A DNA stretch of 64,000 nt from Aquisphaera giovannonii (GCF_008087625.1 NZ_CP042997.1:9176001-9240000); one strand, 5' to 3'; positions 29,544-38,689 are shown, numbered from the stretch's first letter. Translations and numbers: made by a program. The notes: a model not told the origin generated them from the sequence alone.

Positions 29544-29942
29544 TCAGGCGAGGATCTCCACGACCACGTCCGGGAACCTCTTCAACTGGGCGTCGTTGCT
29601 CAAGAACAGCGAGCATCCGTGCTCGACCGCGGCGGCCAGGTGGAGGGAGTCGAGGGGACGAATTCCGTGCCGGGCCCGAATCTCCGCCGCACGGTCGCAG
29701 ACCGCGGGCGAAATCGGCAAGACCCTGACGTCGGGCGACTCGAAGAAGAGGCGATAACCGGCGAGCAGGACGGCATCGTCCCGCTTCAGCGGGCCGACCA
29801 GGCATTCCATCCGCACCAGGTCGCTCACCGCAAGGACCTCCCCGCGGCCCAGCAGTCCCGCCACACGCCCCTTCGCGACCGGTCCGAGAATGGCCGGCTG
29901 CTCGATCAGATAGATGACGGGGCACGTACCAAGGAAGACCAC
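29544..29942 (-). CDS. PIN-domain (VapC-like) protein lacking the first catalytic Asp
   Basis: A 132-residue PIN fold starting at a GTG with GGAGGA just upstream: VVFLGTCPVIYLIEQP. PIN ribonucleases of toxin-antitoxin systems normally read VFLDTxxxIY here, and the first metal-binding Asp is replaced by Gly (residue 5, GGT). The other acidic positions remain: Glu46 (VRMECLVG), Asp98 (PLDSLHLAAA) and Asp117 (FLSNDAQL). It therefore may be inactive or weakened. It follows an antitoxin-like gene by 20 bases. Confidence 0.82.
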   Translation of the reverse strand: MVFLGTCPVIYLIEQPAILGPVAKGRVAGLLGRGEVLAVSDLVRMECLVGPLKRDDAVLLAGYRLFFESPDVRVLPISPAVCDRAAEIRARHGIRPLDSLHLAAAVEHGCSLFLSNDAQLKRFPDVVVEILA

Positions 29943-29962
29943 GGCTCCTCCGTTGCCACGGC

Positions 29963-30277
29963 TCACCGGGGCCGTTCGCGACCCCCGCGACACTCATCCT
30001 GGAGGCGTTCCGCCTCCGCGGCCTCCCCCTCGGATTCGTCGCGCGAGGCCGCGATCTCCGCATCGATCTCCTCCCGCGAGCGAGGGGCCACGCCGGCACC
30101 GGCCTGGCTGGCCCAGATCGTTTCCAACATCGCCCAGAAACGATCCGGCTGGACCGCCGCCGCCACGGGCTGGATGGTCACGTGGACCGGCCCCGAGGGC
30201 AAGTTCACCCTCCCGACCAGGTCGAGGGTCCCGTCCTCCTGCACCATGCCCTCCACGATCACGGCCATGGGCTTCAT
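29963..30277 (-). CDS. Putative antitoxin of PIN-domain pair
   Basis: A 104-residue protein. The N-terminal half is a small beta-rich module (AVIVEGMVQEDGTLDLVGRVNLPSGPVHVTI), common in planctomycete and cyanobacterial proteins encoded next to PIN toxins. The C-terminal half is an acidic helix (SREEIDAEIAASRDESEGEAAEAERL), as expected for toxin wrapping. The order antitoxin-toxin with a 20-base gap fits a type II module. No classical RHH, AbrB or HTH motif is evident. Confidence 0.65.
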   Translation of the reverse strand: MKPMAVIVEGMVQEDGTLDLVGRVNLPSGPVHVTIQPVAAAVQPDRFWAMLETIWASQAGAGVAPRSREEIDAEIAASRDESEGEAAEAERLQDECRGGRERPR

Positions 30278-30514
30278 GACGTCGGCCCCCCGCTTCGACG
30301 CACCTGATCTCCGCTCACCCTCTGTATCTTATCAGCCATCACGAAGGCACCACAATCTCGCACGAGCCTCTACAGGTCGGCCCAACCGTTTCTCAGAACG
30401 GTGGCAAGGCAGATACTTTAGACAAAATGCGCAGAATATCATCCCGTATGCGGTATATTGGAAACAGGCCGTTCGATCTGTCATGTCGGCCTCGACCCCT
30501 GTAGGACTTCAGCG

Positions 30515-31378
30515 ATGATCACGGCGATGGCGGGTGCGGTCCTCCTGCTCGTTTCCACCGGCGGTTCCATCCACTGCGGCCACGACAAGGTCCGCCAGGA
30601 GTGTTCGGCGTGCGGGATGGAGGATCCGGAGGTGCAGCGGCAGATCGACCGGCTGCACTCGTCGGGGTGGATGGGCCGGCGGAGGGCGGCCCGGGCGTTG
30701 CGGAAGTATGACTGGAAGAGCCACCCGGAGGCGGCCGACGCCCTCGCGGCGGCGGTGCTGCACGACGACTGCCTGCTGGTCCGCCAGGAGGCGGCGGAGT
30801 CGCTGGCGAAGATGAAGCCGTGCCTGCCGAGCGTCCACGAGGCCGTCGCCCGGGCCGCGAAGTGCGACAAGAGCCTGCTCACCCGGCACTGGGCGAAGAA
30901 GGCGCTCAAGTCGCTCGGCAAGGCCTGCGTGGAGACCTGCTCGGTCTGCGGCGAGGTGCCGGGCGAGGTCATCGCACCGGGCGAGGTCATCGCACCGGGC
31001 GAGGTCATCGTCCCGGGCGGGCCGGTCATGGAATCGCCGCCGGTCGACTCCGGCGTCGAGGCCCTGCCGCCGGCCATCGACGAGGCGCCGGCCCGGGACC
31101 CGTCCGCGGTGCCGCCGCCCCCTTCGCCGTTCCGCCGCGAGAGCGGACGGCCGGCGTACCCGGCCCCGGCCCCGGCCCCGATGCTGGAAGGGCCCGCGAT
31201 CGAGGGCCCCGGCGCGATGCTCCTCCCCGCGCCGCGGCGGCTCCCCCCCGGCCGGCCGGCCGGGCCGGACGCCTACGTGCCCGGCCTGCCTTCCCGGCCC
31301 TACGCGGCCCCGCTGCTGATGGGCCGGCCCAACCTCGCCGGCGCTTTGCTGGGGGTCGGGGCCCCCGGCGAGGAGTGA
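30515..31378 (+). CDS. Exported HEAT-repeat-like protein
   Basis: A 287-residue protein. An N-terminal hydrophobic segment (AMAGAVLLLVSTGGS) may be a signal peptide. It is followed by CGHDKVRQECSACG, and then helical HEAT-like repeats (RRRAARALRKYDWKSHPEAADALAA, VRQEAAESLAKMK, TRHWAKKALKSLGKAC). After a second CSVCG pair comes a three-fold GEVIAP repeat, and the last 110 residues are Pro-rich. The paired Cys motifs suggest metal or disulphide. The start is ATG 30515; the upstream sequence (30280-30510) is less GC-rich and probably holds its promoter. Confidence 0.7.
   Translation: MITAMAGAVLLLVSTGGSIHCGHDKVRQECSACGMEDPEVQRQIDRLHSSGWMGRRRAARALRKYDWKSHPEAADALAAAVLHDDCLLVRQEAAESLAKMKPCLPSVHEAVARAAKCDKSLLTRHWAKKALKSLGKACVETCSVCGEVPGEVIAPGEVIAPGEVIVPGGPVMESPPVDSGVEALPPAIDEAPARDPSAVPPPPSPFRRESGRPAYPAPAPAPMLEGPAIEGPGAMLLPAPRRLPPGRPAGPDAYVPGLPSRPYAAPLLMGRPNLAGALLGVGAPGEE
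30958..31014 (+). repeat. 18-bp tandem repeat within the HEAT-like gene
   Basis: Three in-frame 18-base units (CCGGGCGAGGTCATCGCA, the last with two changes) encode P-G-E-V-I-A. The near identity at DNA level indicates recent slippage or duplication and probably variable copy number. Confidence 0.75.
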
Positions 31379-31411
31379 GCCCGCCGGGCGCCGTCGCGGC
31401 CCCGCCGCGGG

Positions 31412-32059
31412 TCACTTCGCCAGCGGGGTGAGCACGATGTTGCGGAACTCGATCGGCGAGCCTTCCGACTGGAGGCAGATCGCGCCCCGGCTCACGCTGC
31501 AATTCGTCGCCTCGTTCACCAGGGTGCCGTTGACCTTCACCCGGATGGTGTCGCCCTTGCAGGCGATCTCCATCCGGTTCCACTCGCCGACCGGCTTCTC
31601 CGAGCCGTAGACGAGGTTCCGGTGCCGCCGGTCCTGCTTGCGGGTCGCCTCGTCGGCCACGTCCAGGTCGGTGCCGATGACCCAGAACTCCCCCGCGTTC
31701 CCCTTGAAGAGCTGCACCTCGATCGACTTCGGCCAGATGCCGAGCGCCCGGGGCGTGGTGGAATGGACCAGGACCCCGTTGTTGCCGCCCTCGGTCCCCG
31801 CCGGCCACCGCCACTCCACCGTCAGGACGTAGTCGGAATACTCGCGATCGGTCTTCAGGTACCCGACCGGCTTGCCGGTGCATTTCAGCACGCCGTCGGC
31901 GACGCTCCAGGTCCGCGACGGGTCGGCCCCCTGCGCCTCGAACACCGCCGTCCAGCCGGAGAGGTCCTTGCCGTTGAACAGCGGGGTCGGCCTCTCCTGG
32001 GCCGGGGCACGGAGGCAGAGCGAAGTAAACACGCAAGCGAATGCCAGAACGTACCTCAT
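31412..32059 (-). CDS. DUF1080 (3-keto-disaccharide hydrolase-like) secreted protein
   Basis: A 215-residue protein with a signal peptide (MRYVLAFACVFTSLCLRAPAQE), then the family opening LFNGKDLSGW and a concanavalin-like beta-sandwich. The block NNGVLVHSTTPRALGIWPKSIEVQL carries the conserved region, and RNIVLTPL closes it. DUF1080 proteins are abundant in planctomycetes and some members cleave 3-keto-glycosides. Periplasmic sugar processing is plausible, but the catalytic residues are not certain from sequence. Confidence 0.88.
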   Translation of the reverse strand: MRYVLAFACVFTSLCLRAPAQERPTPLFNGKDLSGWTAVFEAQGADPSRTWSVADGVLKCTGKPVGYLKTDREYSDYVLTVEWRWPAGTEGGNNGVLVHSTTPRALGIWPKSIEVQLFKGNAGEFWVIGTDLDVADEATRKQDRRHRNLVYGSEKPVGEWNRMEIACKGDTIRVKVNGTLVNEATNCSVSRGAICLQSEGSPIEFRNIVLTPLAK

Positions 32060-32279
32060 GGCGGTTCCCTGGAAAGTGCCCGGATCGAGGAGGAGCGGGA
32101 GCCGCTGCGACCGGACGCGCGGCCCCCGGGATCGGCGCGGATTATAGCAGCCGGCCGGGCCAGATGCGCCCGCCCGGCGGCCCCGCGCAATCCCGGCAGG
32201 GCACTGGCACGCGTGCCCCGGACACGATCATGATAAGGATGTGGGTCGCAGACGGACCTCGGCTGGGAGTTCGCCCGCC

Positions 32280-33275
32280 ATGAACGCGCCGCGATGGGTG
32301 GTCGCCCTGGGCCGCGCCGTCCACCCCGGGGACCGGGCCATCCTCGGGCTCCTGGCCCTCGCGGAGGGGGTCGCCCTGGTCCGCTGGCCCGTCGTGGGGA
32401 CCGAGCTGACGCCGCTGGTCCTGGTCCAGTCGGCCCTGCTCGTCGGATTCCTTGGGGCGTCGGCGGTCCTGACGCGTCGGGAAGGCTGCCGATGGGTGCC
32501 CTATGCTCGCGCGGTCGTCGCGGTCGCGGTCGTCTTCACGCTCTACACCAGCCTCGGCAAGCTGGGGGTGGCCGCCATGCCGTATCTCGCCGATGCCTGG
32601 CTCTCCCACGCGGACAGCGCCCTCCTCGGCTTCGACCCGAGCCTCGCGCTTCAGCCGTATCAGACGCCGGGCCGGGTCGAGTTCTTCAGCTTCATCTACG
32701 CCAGCTTCATCCCGTACATCTACCTATCCCTCTTCCTGGGCTGCCTGGGGCGACGCCCGCTGGAGCGGGAGCAGTTCCTGACGGGTTGGATCTTCGCCTA
32801 CGTCATCAGTTATCTGGGTTACATCTTCGTGCCCGCGCACGGGCCGGTGGTGTATCAGGCCGGCCAGTATTCGGCGCCGCTGGCGGGGGGCTTCTTCCAT
32901 GACACGGTGGTCCGGGCGAACGAGGCGACAGGCGGCCTCCAGGGCGTCTTCCCCAGCCTCCACGTGGGGTGCTCGGCGTACCTCTGCCTCTTCGACCTGA
33001 GGACCAACCGGCTGCGAGGGCTGACCTACCTGCCGATCGTCCTCCTGATCTACGGCGCGACCCTGTTCCTCCGGTACCACTACGTGGTCGACCTGATCGC
33101 GGGGACCGCGATCGCCTGGGGCTGCAATGGCCTGGGCCGGCATGCGGTCCTGGCCTGGGCGCGAGCCCGCCAGCGTGTCGGCCGTCCGGCGCTCCCGGGA
33201 GGTGAAGGCGATGATCTATCGTTTCTTCCGCGCCGTGGCGAGGCTGGCGCTGCACCTCTTCTTCCGTCGCATTGA
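32280..33275 (+). CDS. PAP2-superfamily membrane phosphatase/phosphotransferase
   Basis: A 331-residue protein with about six transmembrane helices. The PAP2 motifs appear as GVFPSLHVGCSAYLCLF (SLH/catalytic His) and RYHYVVDLIAGTAIAWG (His-x3-Asp). This arrangement is closest to the PAP2_3/Aur1-like group, which includes phosphatidic acid phosphatases and inositol-phosphotransferases acting on lipid headgroups. Its last 65 bases overlap the next gene, an acyltransferase fusion, so the two are translationally linked and probably share lipid substrates. The ATG at 32280 is chosen. Confidence 0.85.
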   Translation: MNAPRWVVALGRAVHPGDRAILGLLALAEGVALVRWPVVGTELTPLVLVQSALLVGFLGASAVLTRREGCRWVPYARAVVAVAVVFTLYTSLGKLGVAAMPYLADAWLSHADSALLGFDPSLALQPYQTPGRVEFFSFIYASFIPYIYLSLFLGCLGRRPLEREQFLTGWIFAYVISYLGYIFVPAHGPVVYQAGQYSAPLAGGFFHDTVVRANEATGGLQGVFPSLHVGCSAYLCLFDLRTNRLRGLTYLPIVLLIYGATLFLRYHYVVDLIAGTAIAWGCNGLGRHAVLAWARARQRVGRPALPGGEGDDLSFLPRRGEAGAAPLLPSH

Positions 33276-36093
33276 AGTGGAGGCCCGGCACAACGCGCCG
33301 CCGGTCGGGCCGGTCCTGTTCGTGCCGAACCACACCAACGCGCTCGTCGATCCCCTGGTGCTGATGACGAGCCTCCGCCGCGAGGTCACGATCACGGCGA
33401 AGGACCTGCTGGGCCGGAATCCCCTCCTGCGATGGCTGATGGCCGCCCTGGGCGTGGTGACGTTCCATCGCCGTTCCGACGTGGGGAAGGGCGCGGACCT
33501 CCGGGCGAACGTCCGGAGCCTCCAGCTCTGCCGCGAGATCCTCGCCGGCGGCGGCGCGATCTGCATCTTCCCGGAGGGGGTCAGCCATTCCGACCCCGGC
33601 CTCCGCGGCTTCCACGCCGGCCCGGCCCGGATCGCCCTGGACTACCTGAAGAAGGACGGCAACCCCGGCCGGCTGCGGATCGTGCCGGTGGGCCTCCTCT
33701 ACACCGAGAAGGACCGCTTCCGTTCCGGGGTCTGGCTGCGGTTCGGGCATCCGATCGACGTCGCCCGATGGGCCCAGGCCCACCCCCTCGCCGGGCCCGC
33801 GGAGCTGACCGCCGAGCTCGAGCGTCAGGTCCGCGCCCTGACGCTCAACTACGAGTCCCGCCGCGAGTCGGCGATCCTGAGCTGGACCGCGGAGATCGCG
33901 GCCACGAGGGCCGAGGCCCCTGCCGCCCTCGGCGGCGAGGACCGCCCCGTCGCCGACTGGTTCCGCCTCCTGGGGCGGCTCCAGGCCGGCTACCGGGAGC
34001 TCCTGCGGAGCGACCCCCGGGCGGCTCGCGAGCTGGCCCGGAGGATCCGCCGCCATCGCTCCGAGCTGCGGAGGGCCGGCATCGCGCCGCACGAGGTCTA
34101 CCTGCCGATGCACCCGGGCCGGGCGGCGTTCTTCCTCGTCCGCGAGCTGGAGCTGGCGGTCGTCGGCACGCCCCTGGCCCTCTTCGGGGCGGTGAACCAC
34201 ATCGTCCCTTATCAGATCGTCGAGTGGCTCGCCCGCAGGCTCTCGACCGACAGGGACCACTGGGCGTCCAACGTGATCTATCCCGGGATCGTCATCTTCC
34301 CGGCCTCCTACGCGGTCCTGCTCGCCGCCGCCTGGTGGATCCTGCCCCCGGCGTGGGCGGCCCTGTACACGGTGCTATTGCCCTTCACCGGCTACTACGC
34401 CCTGCTCTTCCGCGACCGGGCCGGCCACGCGTGGCGTCGCACGGTCACGTTCCTGCGGTTCCTGCGACGGCCCGGGGACCAGGCACGCCTGGCCGCGGAG
34501 GGCCGGGCGATCGTCGATCGGCTGCGAGAGCTCGGGGGCCGGCTCGAGCGGGAGCAGGCCCCGCCGCCGGAGCCGGGCGCGGGGCCCCTCCCGCGGTCCG
34601 GGGCCGGGCCCCTGTTCGCCCTCTCGGCCTCGGCCCTCGAGGAGCAGTTCCGCGACGACATCGCGACCCTGCGCGACGTGCTGGCCGGGCTCGATCGGCT
34701 CCAGGCCGAGTGGGCCGAGGCCCGCGGGACGATCCGGGCCCGCGACCGGGGCTACTTCACGCCGGCCGAGGACGACCGCGTGCGCCGGCTCCTGCTGGCC
34801 TATCGCAGCTACCGCATGGTGCTCTACGAGATCGTCGAGCGCTACCTCGACCACGACCAGCTCGAGGTGCCGGCCGACCAGGTCCGCGGCTTCCTGATCG
34901 CCTACGCGGCCGGCCTGACGCTGTACGCCAGCGCGATGAAGTTCATCCAGGCCTACGAGCGCGAGCCCCTGATCCGGAAGAAGCTCAACGAGCCCGACCC
35001 TCGCTCCGGGCTCGGCCCCGGGTTCTTCGAGGAGGTCTTCCGGACCTACACCTCCCTGATCAATTACCGGACGCTCGCGGGCTGCGGGCGATACTGGCTG
35101 GCGCACCGCCGCGAGGCCCGGGCGCCGGGGCTCCGCGACGATCCCGACTGGCCCTGGCTGGTCGGGGTGATCCGCGGCCAGCGTGCGAGGTTCCGCACGA
35201 CCTTCTGGTCCATCCTGCGGCTCCGCGCCCGCCACGACGGGCGGTTCCTCCTCCGCTCGCTCCGCGGCCCGATCCACCGCGCCCGCTACGGCCTGCGGGC
35301 GTTCGTGGGCGCCACGCTCGGGCCGCGGCACACCGTGCTCCGGTACGAGCCCGCGCTCGACGCGGAGGTCCTGTCCCGGCTCGCCGCGGGGCTGGAGCCG
35401 GGGGACGTCCTGCTGGCCCGCTCCGAGCACAAGTTCACGACCGCGATCCTCCCCGGGTTCTGGTGCCACGCCGCGCTCTACCTGGGCCGCCGGGGCGACC
35501 TCGAGCGGCTGGGGCTGGCGTCCGACCCCGCGGTCCGCCCCCACCTGGATCGGCTCTCGAAGGAAGGGGGGCCGTTCGGCGCCACGATCGAGGCCGTCGC
35601 GCCGCGGGTGGCGATCCGGCCGCTGGAGGAGTGCCTCCGGGCGGATCACGTCCTGGCCCTGCGGCCCGACCTGCCCGAGGCGGACCGACGCGCGGCCGTG
35701 ATCGAGGCGTTCCGCCACCTGGGCGAGCCGTACGACTTCGAGTTCGACTTCAACGTGCCGGGGCGGATGGTCTGCACGGAGCTCGTCTACCGCAGCTACC
35801 ACGACCGCGGGCCCATCGCGTTCCCGCTCACCAGGCGGCTGGGGCGGTACACCCTGAGCTGCGACGACATCGTCCGCTGGCTCCTCGACCGGGTCGACGC
35901 CGCCGCGGCCCCCGAGCAGGCCCCGTTCCACCCGGTCTGCCTGGTCCTCCAGGACTCCGATCGCGGGGCGAAGTTCGTCCCGCGCGACCGCGAGATCGAG
36001 GCCCTCCGGCTCCTGCGGGACGGCGTGGCCCCCTCCGCGGTGCTCCGCTCCGCGGCCTGCTCGATCAGCCCGCCGCCCCAACGCGTGCCGTGA
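33211..36093 (+). CDS. PlsC-type acyltransferase fused to a YiiX-like papain-fold hydrolase
   Basis: The 960-residue protein has an N-terminal LPLAT domain: PNHTNALVDP holds the catalytic His (residue 41, with one extra residue in the usual H-x4-D) and FPEG lies at 120-123. Hydrophobic helices follow (about residues 345-395: FPASYAVLLAAAWWILPPAW, ALYTVLLPFTGYYALLF), then a long helical middle. The last about 230 residues look like the permuted NlpC/P60 papain fold of YiiX/YebB: GDVLLAR, WCHAALYLG (His753) and MVCTELVYRSY (Cys855). The ATG has GGAGG eight bases upstream. Reactions inferred: acyl transfer to a lysolipid or glycerolipid plus thiol hydrolysis of an acyl or amide bond, both at the membrane. 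It overlaps the PAP2 gene and is 61 bases before the next gene. Confidence 0.85.
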   Translation: MIYRFFRAVARLALHLFFRRIEVEARHNAPPVGPVLFVPNHTNALVDPLVLMTSLRREVTITAKDLLGRNPLLRWLMAALGVVTFHRRSDVGKGADLRANVRSLQLCREILAGGGAICIFPEGVSHSDPGLRGFHAGPARIALDYLKKDGNPGRLRIVPVGLLYTEKDRFRSGVWLRFGHPIDVARWAQAHPLAGPAELTAELERQVRALTLNYESRRESAILSWTAEIAATRAEAPAALGGEDRPVADWFRLLGRLQAGYRELLRSDPRAARELARRIRRHRSELRRAGIAPHEVYLPMHPGRAAFFLVRELELAVVGTPLALFGAVNHIVPYQIVEWLARRLSTDRDHWASNVIYPGIVIFPASYAVLLAAAWWILPPAWAALYTVLLPFTGYYALLFRDRAGHAWRRTVTFLRFLRRPGDQARLAAEGRAIVDRLRELGGRLEREQAPPPEPGAGPLPRSGAGPLFALSASALEEQFRDDIATLRDVLAGLDRLQAEWAEARGTIRARDRGYFTPAEDDRVRRLLLAYRSYRMVLYEIVERYLDHDQLEVPADQVRGFLIAYAAGLTLYASAMKFIQAYEREPLIRKKLNEPDPRSGLGPGFFEEVFRTYTSLINYRTLAGCGRYWLAHRREARAPGLRDDPDWPWLVGVIRGQRARFRTTFWSILRLRARHDGRFLLRSLRGPIHRARYGLRAFVGATLGPRHTVLRYEPALDAEVLSRLAAGLEPGDVLLARSEHKFTTAILPGFWCHAALYLGRRGDLERLGLASDPAVRPHLDRLSKEGGPFGATIEAVAPRVAIRPLEECLRADHVLALRPDLPEADRRAAVIEAFRHLGEPYDFEFDFNVPGRMVCTELVYRSYHDRGPIAFPLTRRLGRYTLSCDDIVRWLLDRVDAAAAPEQAPFHPVCLVLQDSDRGAKFVPRDREIEALRLLRDGVAPSAVLRSAACSISPPPQRVP

Positions 36094-36154
36094 CCGGCGC
36101 TCGCCTCCCGTCCCCGGCGATCGTCAACCGACCCGCCTCGAGAAGGAGCCAATC

Positions 36155-38689
36155 ATGGACCTCGTCATCGGCCTCGATCGCCCCGGAGGGGCCATCCCCT
36201 CGCTGGTGGGCGGCAAGGGCACCAATCTCGCCACGCTGACGCTCGCGGGCTTCCCGGTGCCGCCCGGATTCGTCGTGACCTCGGAGGCCTACCGCCGCTA
36301 CCTGGACGCCATCGACTGGCTCGACGAGGCGCTCGGGGCGCTCGATTTCGGCTCCCCTTCGCGGCTCAGGGACCAGTGCGAGGAGTTGCGCGGGCGGCTC
36401 CGGGAGCACCCCCTGCCCCCGGACGTGGCCGCGGCCATCGTCGAGGCGCTTGAGGGGCTGGGGGCCTCCGAGGAATGCCGCTTCGCCGTCCGGTCCTCGT
36501 CGACCCTGGAGGACATGGCCCAGGCCGCGTTCGCCGGCCAGCACGACACGTACCTCGGCGTCTCGGGCCGGGATGCGATCGCGGACCGGGTCCGCGACGT
36601 CTTCGTCTCCCTCTGGGGGGACCGGGCGGTGCTCTATCGGCATCACCAGGGCTTCGACCAGCGGCAGGCCCGGATGGCGGTGGTGGTCCAGCGGCAGGTC
36701 GCCTGCGACCGGGCGGGCGTGGGCTTCTCGATCGACCCCGTCGGCGGACGCCTCGATCGGCTCGTGATCGACGCCAACTACGGCCTCGGCGAGTCGGTCG
36801 TCTCCGGCGAGGGCGAGGTGGACCATTTCGAGCTCGACAAGGGGTCGCTGGAGATCACCTGCCGGAGCATCGGGCACAAGGACCGTCGGGTCGTGACATC
36901 CGGCGGCGGCGTGGGCGAGGAGGCCGTGCCCGCCGACCTCGCCGACGCCCCCTGCCTCGCCGACGCGGAGCTGGCCGAGGTGGCCGGGCTCCTGAAGCGG
37001 GTCGAGGCCCACTACGGCTGGCCGCAGGACATCGAGTGGGGCTACCTCGGCGCGGGCCTCTTCCTGTTCCAGTCCCGGGCCGTGACCACGATCCAGCCGC
37101 GATACACCCGCGACGAGTCGGCCGAGCGATTCCCCAACCCGATGACCCCGCTGACCTGGGACTTCCTGGGGGCGGTCTTCCGCCGCTCGCTCACGCATTC
37201 CCTGGCGCTGATGGGGCTGCCGCCGCTGAAGGACGACTGGTTCAGCCTCCATGACTTCTACGTGTACGGCAATCAGAACGCCGTGGACCTCCTGGCGGCG
37301 TACCGGCCGCTCCGCGCCCGCAGCCTGCCGGAGCTGATCGCCGAGATCCCCGACCTCCGCCGGCGGTATGCCTGGGTGCTGGAGCTGCCCGTCCGCTGGG
37401 CCCGCGACCTGGACCGCTACCTGATCCGCCTGGGGCGGCTCTCCGCCCGGCCGCTCTCCGGCCTCGGCGTCCCGGAGCTCTGGGAGCATGCCCTGGCGAT
37501 CCAGGAGGTCGCCGGCGACTACTTCGAGCCCAACATCGCCATTTCGATCACCCAGTCGTTCCTCCACCGGCTCCTCCTGGGCCTCGTCGAGCTGGCCGTC
37601 GGGCCGGGGCGGGCCATGGAGGTCTTCGACGGCCTGATGGCCGGCTGCGAGACCAAGACGGCCGTCGTGAACCGGGAGCTGCACGGGCTCGCCCTGCTGG
37701 CCGCGCGGGACGAGGCGCTGCGGCGCGAGCTGATCGAGCGCGGCGGGCGGGCGGCCTGGGACGGCGGCGAGCTCGCCGGCCATCGCGAGTTCGCCGGCCG
37801 GCTGGCCCGATTCCTCGACGACCACGGGCACCGAGAGATCGACATGGACTACTCCGTCCCGACCTGGTCGGGCCAGCCCTGGGTCGTCCTCGACACCATC
37901 GCCCTGATCCTCCGCCAGCCCTCGCCCGCGGACCCGGAGGGGACCGCCCGGGAGCAGCGCCTCCGGTTCGCCGAGGTTGAGGTCGCGTTCCTGGCCGGCC
38001 TGCCGGAGGGCGTCCGCTTCTTCTTCCGGGAGCTGATCCGCCTGGCGAGGACCTACACGACGCTCGACGACGTCGAGCACTACCAGACGACGCGGATCAA
38101 CCCCGTGGCGAGGGACGTCGCGATCGAGATGGGGCGGAGGCTCGTGGAGGCGGGCATCCTCGACGTGCCGGAGGACGTGTTCTTCTTCCGCCGCGCCGAC
38201 CTCGAGTCCCTGGTGGCCGAGTTCCCGCCCCGGGATCCCGCGACCTACCGCGCCCGGGCCCTCGCCGCCCGGCGCGGCTATGAGCGGGCCCGCGGATCGT
38301 CGCCGCCATGGGCCCTGGGCGGGGACGGCGAGGGGCGCCCCGCGGCGGGCGACGAGGCGGCCGGCCGCGTCCTCAAGGGCATACCCGGCAGCCCGGGCTC
38401 GGCCCAGGCGCCCTGCTTCCTGGTCCACGGCCCGGACGACTTCGCCCGGTTCCCGGCCGGCTCGATCCTCGTCGCCCGGACGACGAATCCGGCCTGGACC
38501 TCGCTCTTCTACAGCGCGGCCGGCCTGATCGCCGAGAGCGGCGGCCCCCTCAGCCACGGCGCCGTCACGGCTCGCGAGATGGGACTCCCGGCCGTCATGT
38601 CCGTCCGCGGCGTCATGGGCCGGCTGCACGACGGGGACGTGGTGAGCATCGACGGCGCCCGGGGGACCGTGAGCCTGGAAGGGCGGTAG
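36155..38689 (+). CDS. PEP-utilising enzyme, rifampin phosphotransferase/PEP synthase-like
   Basis: An 844-residue protein with an N-terminal ATP-grasp (PPDK-type) domain: GGKGTNLATLTLAGFPVPPGFV, RSSSTLEDMAQAAFAGQHDTYL, and VDPVGGR/GLGESVVSGE-like segments. A helical central region follows (about residues 330-740), then a C-terminal swivelling phosphohistidine domain with GGPLSHGAVTAREMGLPAVM (catalytic His). The order and length are those of rifampin phosphotransferase and related dikinases, which transfer the ATP beta-phosphate through the His to a bound substrate. The substrate of this one is unknown; its place behind the lipid genes suggests an alcohol or polyol. The start has AAGGAG upstream. 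Confidence 0.88.
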   Translation: MDLVIGLDRPGGAIPSLVGGKGTNLATLTLAGFPVPPGFVVTSEAYRRYLDAIDWLDEALGALDFGSPSRLRDQCEELRGRLREHPLPPDVAAAIVEALEGLGASEECRFAVRSSSTLEDMAQAAFAGQHDTYLGVSGRDAIADRVRDVFVSLWGDRAVLYRHHQGFDQRQARMAVVVQRQVACDRAGVGFSIDPVGGRLDRLVIDANYGLGESVVSGEGEVDHFELDKGSLEITCRSIGHKDRRVVTSGGGVGEEAVPADLADAPCLADAELAEVAGLLKRVEAHYGWPQDIEWGYLGAGLFLFQSRAVTTIQPRYTRDESAERFPNPMTPLTWDFLGAVFRRSLTHSLALMGLPPLKDDWFSLHDFYVYGNQNAVDLLAAYRPLRARSLPELIAEIPDLRRRYAWVLELPVRWARDLDRYLIRLGRLSARPLSGLGVPELWEHALAIQEVAGDYFEPNIAISITQSFLHRLLLGLVELAVGPGRAMEVFDGLMAGCETKTAVVNRELHGLALLAARDEALRRELIERGGRAAWDGGELAGHREFAGRLARFLDDHGHREIDMDYSVPTWSGQPWVVLDTIALILRQPSPADPEGTAREQRLRFAEVEVAFLAGLPEGVRFFFRELIRLARTYTTLDDVEHYQTTRINPVARDVAIEMGRRLVEAGILDVPEDVFFFRRADLESLVAEFPPRDPATYRARALAARRGYERARGSSPPWALGGDGEGRPAAGDEAAGRVLKGIPGSPGSAQAPCFLVHGPDDFARFPAGSILVARTTNPAWTSLFYSAAGLIAESGGPLSHGAVTAREMGLPAVMSVRGVMGRLHDGDVVSIDGARGTVSLEGR

